The notes under the pieces: model-generated | Database searches by the model: none | What the model was told of the DNA's origin: nothing | The model's input: the letters and a program-made list of their open reading frames with translations, nothing else | Source of the DNA: JACOVP01 sp035289145 | Lineage (GTDB): Archaea > Nanobdellota > Nanobdellia > SCGC-AAA011-G17 > UBA489 | DNA: 7,223 nt | Assembly (NCBI GenBank): GCA_035289145.1 | Contig: DATDXZ010000050.1 | Coordinates: 1-7,223 of the forward strand | Direction of reading: 5' to 3' | Shown here: positions 4,927 through 7,223 of the stretch, in pieces | How the letters are laid out: every line of letters starts with the position of its first letter | How positions within the stretch are numbered: the stretch's first letter is position 1 | Made by a program: the position numbers and the translations under genes

Positions 4927-5721
4927 ATGTATTTTGTAGGTATAGATCTTGCTTGGTCCACAAAAAATGGTACGGGTCTCGCAATTATTGAAGGGAACAA
5001 AAAAGAGGCTAAAGTTCTCTATAGTGACGTTGTTCTGACAGATGAAGAGATTATAAGGCATATTCAAGAGAAAGTAAAAGACAAGAAAGCATTCATAGCC
5101 ATCGATGCTCCATTGATAGTTCCTAATGAAGAAGGAAGAAGAGTAGCTGAAGCAGTCGTCGGACAATTATTTAGAAAATATCATGCTGGTGCTCATCCAT
5201 CTAATAGAAAGAGATTAAGCCAATGGTCAGGTACGATTCGTGGCGAAGAATTAGTGAAAAAACTTACAGCTATAGGTTTTGACCATAATCCATCTATAGA
5301 GAAATTTGAAGCAACAAGAAAATGTTTTGAAGTCTATCCTCATCCCTCAATGGTCGTGTTGTTCAATCTAAAGAAAATATTGCAGTATAAATCAAAGCCA
5401 AAACGTGATCATGTATTTCTATGTGGTATGTTCAATCAATATCAGAAGCATCTCCGAGCTCTCAAAAAGAGCACACCAGCATTCCACGTTCCAGAAATTA
5501 TGTTGCGACAAGATGTCACAAAAATAAAAGGAAAAGCACTCAAAAGATATGAGGATAAGTTAGATGCGATATTTTGTGCATACATTTCTTATTATGCTTG
5601 GTCACAGCCAGAAAAGTGCGCAGTGTTAGGGAGTATGGAAGAAGGATATATTTTGACACCAATTTTTGATCATATGAAAGAGCAGTTGAGAACTACGCAA
5701 GCAGCTTTAACTGAGTTTTAA
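4927..5721 (+). CDS. DUF429 family protein, predicted RNase H-fold nuclease
   Basis: The 264-aa protein opens with FVGIDLAWSTKNGTGLAI, the hallmark DUF429 strand in which Asp7 would be the first metal-binding acid of an RNase H-like fold. Further matching landmarks are FIAIDAPLIVPN (Asp60), an HPSNRKRL stretch around 90-97, FEVYPHP (134-140) and the C-terminal KLDAIFCAY (Asp213), which would complete the acidic site. The family is annotated as predicted nuclease on structural grounds; I know of no established substrate, so the activity is inference. Length is normal for the family. The start is supported by spacing from a weak box A; there is no Shine-Dalgarno. The gene is transcribed divergently from the 131-aa gene and converges, with a 9-bp gap, on the oxidoreductase gene ending at 5731. 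Confidence 0.88.
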   Translation: MYFVGIDLAWSTKNGTGLAIIEGNKKEAKVLYSDVVLTDEEIIRHIQEKVKDKKAFIAIDAPLIVPNEEGRRVAEAVVGQLFRKYHAGAHPSNRKRLSQWSGTIRGEELVKKLTAIGFDHNPSIEKFEATRKCFEVYPHPSMVVLFNLKKILQYKSKPKRDHVFLCGMFNQYQKHLRALKKSTPAFHVPEIMLRQDVTKIKGKALKRYEDKLDAIFCAYISYYAWSQPEKCAVLGSMEEGYILTPIFDHMKEQLRTTQAALTEF

Positions 5722-5730
5722 ATAAGAAAG

Positions 5731-6750
5731 TTATTCGGGGATTTCTAAGATTATTTTTCCTTTGTGTTTTCCTTCTTCCATTCTTTTCTGTGCTTCTGCA
5801 GCATTTTGTAAAGGAAATATTTTATCTATGACAGGTTTCAATTTTGATTCAGCGATGAGTTTAACAATTTTTTGAAATTCTGCCTTAGTGCCCATGCGAG
5901 CTCCTAATATATTTAGCTGTCGATAATAAATTTCGCTTAAATCCTGAGTTCCCATATCTCCTGAAGTCGTTCCTGCAATAACAACTCTTCCATAAGGATG
6001 AAGCATCATAAGGCTAGTATTCCATGTTTTAGCGCCTACGCTCTCAAAGACAACATCAACTCCGCGATCATGAGTTAACTTTTTTACTTTATCTTCAGCA
6101 TTATCTTTGGTGTAAATAACAACCTCATCAGCGCCATGTTCTTTGAGATACTTAATATTTTCCTCAGACTTTGTAGCTGCGATAATGTTTGCTCCAAGAT
6201 ACTTTCCAATCTGCAAGGCTGCAAGTCCCAATCCGCCTGAAGCGCCCCAAATAAACAAGGTCTCTCCTTTTTGAAGATTCGCTCGAGTTACAAGCATATG
6301 ATAAGCGGTAAGGAACGTCAGCGGAAATGCTGCTGCTTCAGCGAAAGAAAGATTCTTCGGTTTTAAATAGCATTGTTCAATAGGAACAGTAACATATTCT
6401 GCGTATCCTCCTTGAGTTTTATAGCCAAAGATAATAACAAGTTCACATGTCAAATTCATTTTACAAGGAGGACATATACCACAGGGAATAGCTGGATTTA
6501 TGACAACTTCGTCTCCTTCTTTGAAAGTACTTTCTCCATTAATCTTCTCAATTATACCAGCAACATCAGATCCAGAAATATGAGGCATTGGTCCCTGTAT
6601 TTTACCCTGTCGTTGTTGCACGTCAAGATTGTTAAGCGCGCATGCTCGAACACGGATAAGCGCCTCTCCTTTTTTAGGTTCTGGTGTTTGCAATTCACTA
6701 TATTGAAGCACTTCTACATTTCCATTTTTTGTAAAAGAAACAGCTTTCAT
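5731..6750 (-). CDS. Zinc-type MDR-family NAD(P)-dependent oxidoreductase (quinone reductase/alcohol dehydrogenase-like)
   Basis: This 339-aa protein has the usual two-domain layout of medium-chain dehydrogenase/reductases. The GroES-like N-terminal domain (about 1-125) includes ACALNNLD (36-43) and HISGSDVAG (57-65). The Rossmann domain carries the nucleotide loop GASGGLGLA (169-177). Four cysteines (90, 93, 96, 102) mark the structural zinc lobe, but the last spacing is five residues where the classical lobe has seven. The alcohol dehydrogenase catalytic-zinc ligands are not evident: the usual Cys-x-x-x-Asp region reads as in the quinone reductase branch. It probably reduces a quinone, enone or enoyl substrate with NADPH in the cytoplasm; the substrate is unknown. 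A box A near 6770-6778 and no Shine-Dalgarno suggest a leaderless mRNA. It is convergent with the DUF429 gene. Confidence 0.9.
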   Translation of the reverse strand: MKAVSFTKNGNVEVLQYSELQTPEPKKGEALIRVRACALNNLDVQQRQGKIQGPMPHISGSDVAGIIEKINGESTFKEGDEVVINPAIPCGICPPCKMNLTCELVIIFGYKTQGGYAEYVTVPIEQCYLKPKNLSFAEAAAFPLTFLTAYHMLVTRANLQKGETLFIWGASGGLGLAALQIGKYLGANIIAATKSEENIKYLKEHGADEVVIYTKDNAEDKVKKLTHDRGVDVVFESVGAKTWNTSLMMLHPYGRVVIAGTTSGDMGTQDLSEIYYRQLNILGARMGTKAEFQKIVKLIAESKLKPVIDKIFPLQNAAEAQKRMEEGKHKGKIILEIPE

Positions 6751-6769
6751 ATAGGTAGAATTTTATTCT

Positions 6770-6778
6770 TAATTAAAT
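6770..6778 (-). promoter_or_regulatory. Box A promoter of the MDR oxidoreductase gene
   Basis: On the minus strand ATTTAATTA is centred about 24 nt before the ATG at 6750. It lies between that gene and the 3' end of the intron-bearing tRNA gene at 6798. Confidence 0.5.
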
Positions 6779-6832
6779 AGTTTTTGGTGATAAAATATGG
6801 ACCGGTCGGGATTCGAACCCAAGGCCTCTCAC

Positions 6833-6875
6833 AAAATGGGTAGAACTTGCCATTCGCTGTTTTTATAGAACATAT
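6833..6875 (-). other. Anticodon loop plus intron of the 6798-6907 tRNA
   Basis: Forty-three bases lie between the two strands of the anticodon stem, of which about 36 should be spliced out by the archaeal endonuclease. Within it, AATGG and CCATT can form a 5-bp hairpin, and GTTCTACC (6839-6846 on the minus strand) is a perfect complement of GGTAGAAC in the D-arm. Exact splice sites could not be set. Confidence 0.55.
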
Positions 6876-6889
6876 GCGAGCGTTCTACC
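6839..6889 (-). repeat. 8-bp inverted repeat between tRNA D-arm and intron
   Basis: GGTAGAAC (6882-6889, D-loop and D-stem) is exactly complementary to GTTCTACC (6839-6846, intron). A second partial copy, GTTCTA, lies at 6866-6871. Pairing with the intron would compete with the 4-bp D-stem in the precursor. Confidence 0.6.
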
Positions 6890-6930
6890 AGGCTGAACTA
6901 CCGGCCCACAAAATCTACGGTTAAAATTGG

Positions 6931-6940
6931 ATTTATTAAG
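6931..6940 (-). promoter_or_regulatory. Possible box A of the intron-bearing tRNA gene
   Basis: CTTAATAAAT on the minus strand is centred about 29 nt upstream of the tRNA 5' end at 6907, similar to the spacing at the CAU tRNA gene. The match to consensus is moderate. Confidence 0.35.
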
Positions 6941-7032
6941 CTGTTGTTCGGAAAGTTTACGGAAAAAGAGAAGAAAGGTTAATTAAGAAGCATTTCTTAT
7001 ACCTAGTATCTTGACAACTTAATTCTGAAATA

Positions 7033-7040
7033 TTTATATA
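7033..7040 (+). promoter_or_regulatory. Box A promoter of the transposase gene
   Basis: TTTATATA is centred about 26 nt before the ATG at 7063, predicting leaderless transcription, as for the host genes in this window. Confidence 0.6.
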
Positions 7041-7062
7041 TTAGTGATTATTTTTATTAGTT

Positions 7063-7223
7063 ATGAAAAATATCAAACTAAGGAAGAAAGAAAAGAGCTA
7101 TCTAGAAAATTTTGTGAAAAAAGGAAGTAAAAGTGCACGGGCACTTACCCGGGCAAGAATTTTGTTATTTTCTAACAATAAAAAAACAGATATTGAAATT
7201 ACAAAGCTTCTTGGAATTGGAAG
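7063..7223 (+). CDS. IS630-family transposase, N-terminal fragment (runs off window)
   Basis: From the ATG at 7063 the frame is open to the window end, giving 53 complete codons. The protein begins MKNIKLRKKEKSYL and continues with a Lys/Arg-rich helix, ARALTRARILLF (25-36), and TDIEITKLLGIG (42-53). This is the typical IS630 N-terminus: an LT-x-E-E-like opening, the R-A-R-I-L-L helix, then the I-A-x-x-L-G-I recognition helix of the DNA-binding helix-turn-helix. The DDE catalytic domain would lie beyond the window, so intactness cannot be judged. IS630 elements insert at TA dinucleotides and use a cut-and-paste mechanism; the left terminal repeat should lie between 6942 and 7062. It is divergent from the intron-bearing tRNA gene, and proximity to a tRNA is common for mobile elements. 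Confidence 0.82.
   Translation, partial: MKNIKLRKKEKSYLENFVKKGSKSARALTRARILLFSNNKKTDIEITKLLGIG

Larger units (their letters stand above)
6798..6907 (-). tRNA. Intron-containing tRNA, isotype unresolved
   Basis: On the minus strand the ends form a complete tRNA frame: acceptor stem GGGCCGG/CCGGTCC with one G-T pair, D-arm GTTC-AGCCTGGTA-GAAC, anticodon stem CTCGC/GTGAG, variable AGGCC, T-arm TTGGG-TTCGAAT-CCCGA, discriminator A and no CCA. The total is 110 nt because the anticodon loop region (6833-6875) has 43 nt instead of 7, implying about 36 nt of intron. With one intron anywhere in this loop, positions 34 and 35 are always A and T, so the anticodon would be ATG or ATT and position 37 would be T. 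A34 is essentially unknown in Archaea, and no good bulge-helix-bulge forms at 37/38. Two introns, an odd splice site or a defective gene are possible. The acceptor and discriminator resemble archaeal Lys tRNAs, but this is not decisive. Confidence 0.8.
6942..7223 (+). mobile_element. Left part of an IS630-family insertion sequence
   Basis: The transposase start at 7063 implies an IS630 element whose left end lies in the preceding 120 bases. That stretch is AT-rich with several TA dinucleotides, but the terminal inverted repeat cannot be set because the right end is outside the window. The start given here is the outer limit, not a measured boundary. Confidence 0.45.

Noticed and set aside
4563..5166. 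Several ORFs of 65-82 codons on either strand
   Set aside because: They are antisense or out of frame to the 131-aa and DUF429 genes, and their residues look like shadows of those frames.
6373..6780. 135-codon plus-strand ORF
   Set aside because: It is antisense to the MDR gene, whose protein is clearly homologous to a known family.
1..7223. CRISPR array or other tandem repeat
   Set aside because: No regularly spaced direct repeats were seen anywhere in the window.

Overview
The window looks like AT-rich archaeal chromosome, most likely from a small-genome DPANN-type lineage; that lineage guess is inference. Evidence for Archaea: box A (TATA) elements sit 24-27 nt upstream of most start codons, Shine-Dalgarno sites are mostly absent, two tRNA genes lack an encoded CCA, one tRNA gene carries an insertion of about 36 nt in its anticodon loop, and the only strong Shine-Dalgarno site (GAGGTG) fits an archaeal-type 16S tail.

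Left edge (1-460, minus strand): the 5' end of a basic protein gene (70 to 1, cut by the window) lies behind a box A, an 18-bp palindrome and a hairpin that includes its Shine-Dalgarno. Upstream of it (129-406) is a doubtful, possibly frameshifted small ORF. A symmetric TATA element at 428-435 could serve both directions.

473-2721 (+): a two-gene operon encodes a CPA2/Kef-type cation:proton antiporter with a C-terminal NAD-binding RCK domain and a five-helix membrane protein of unknown function, separated by 2 bp. They probably act together in ion or pH homeostasis.

2727-4821 (-): a 79-aa single-helix protein, a CAU tRNA, then three separately promoted genes: a 202-aa unknown, a HIT-family nucleotide hydrolase and a 131-aa unknown. 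The 218-nt gap at 3106-3323 holds the tRNA promoter, a T-tract and one weak C/D-box sRNA candidate.

4927-6750: a DUF429 (RNase H-fold) protein on plus converges, with a 9-bp gap, on a zinc-type MDR oxidoreductase on minus.

6798-7223: an intron-bearing tRNA gene on minus whose anticodon cannot be read sensibly with one canonical intron, then on plus the N-terminal helix-turn-helix of an IS630-family transposase that runs off the window. These genes are mostly independent transcription units; only the antiporter pair is a clear operon.
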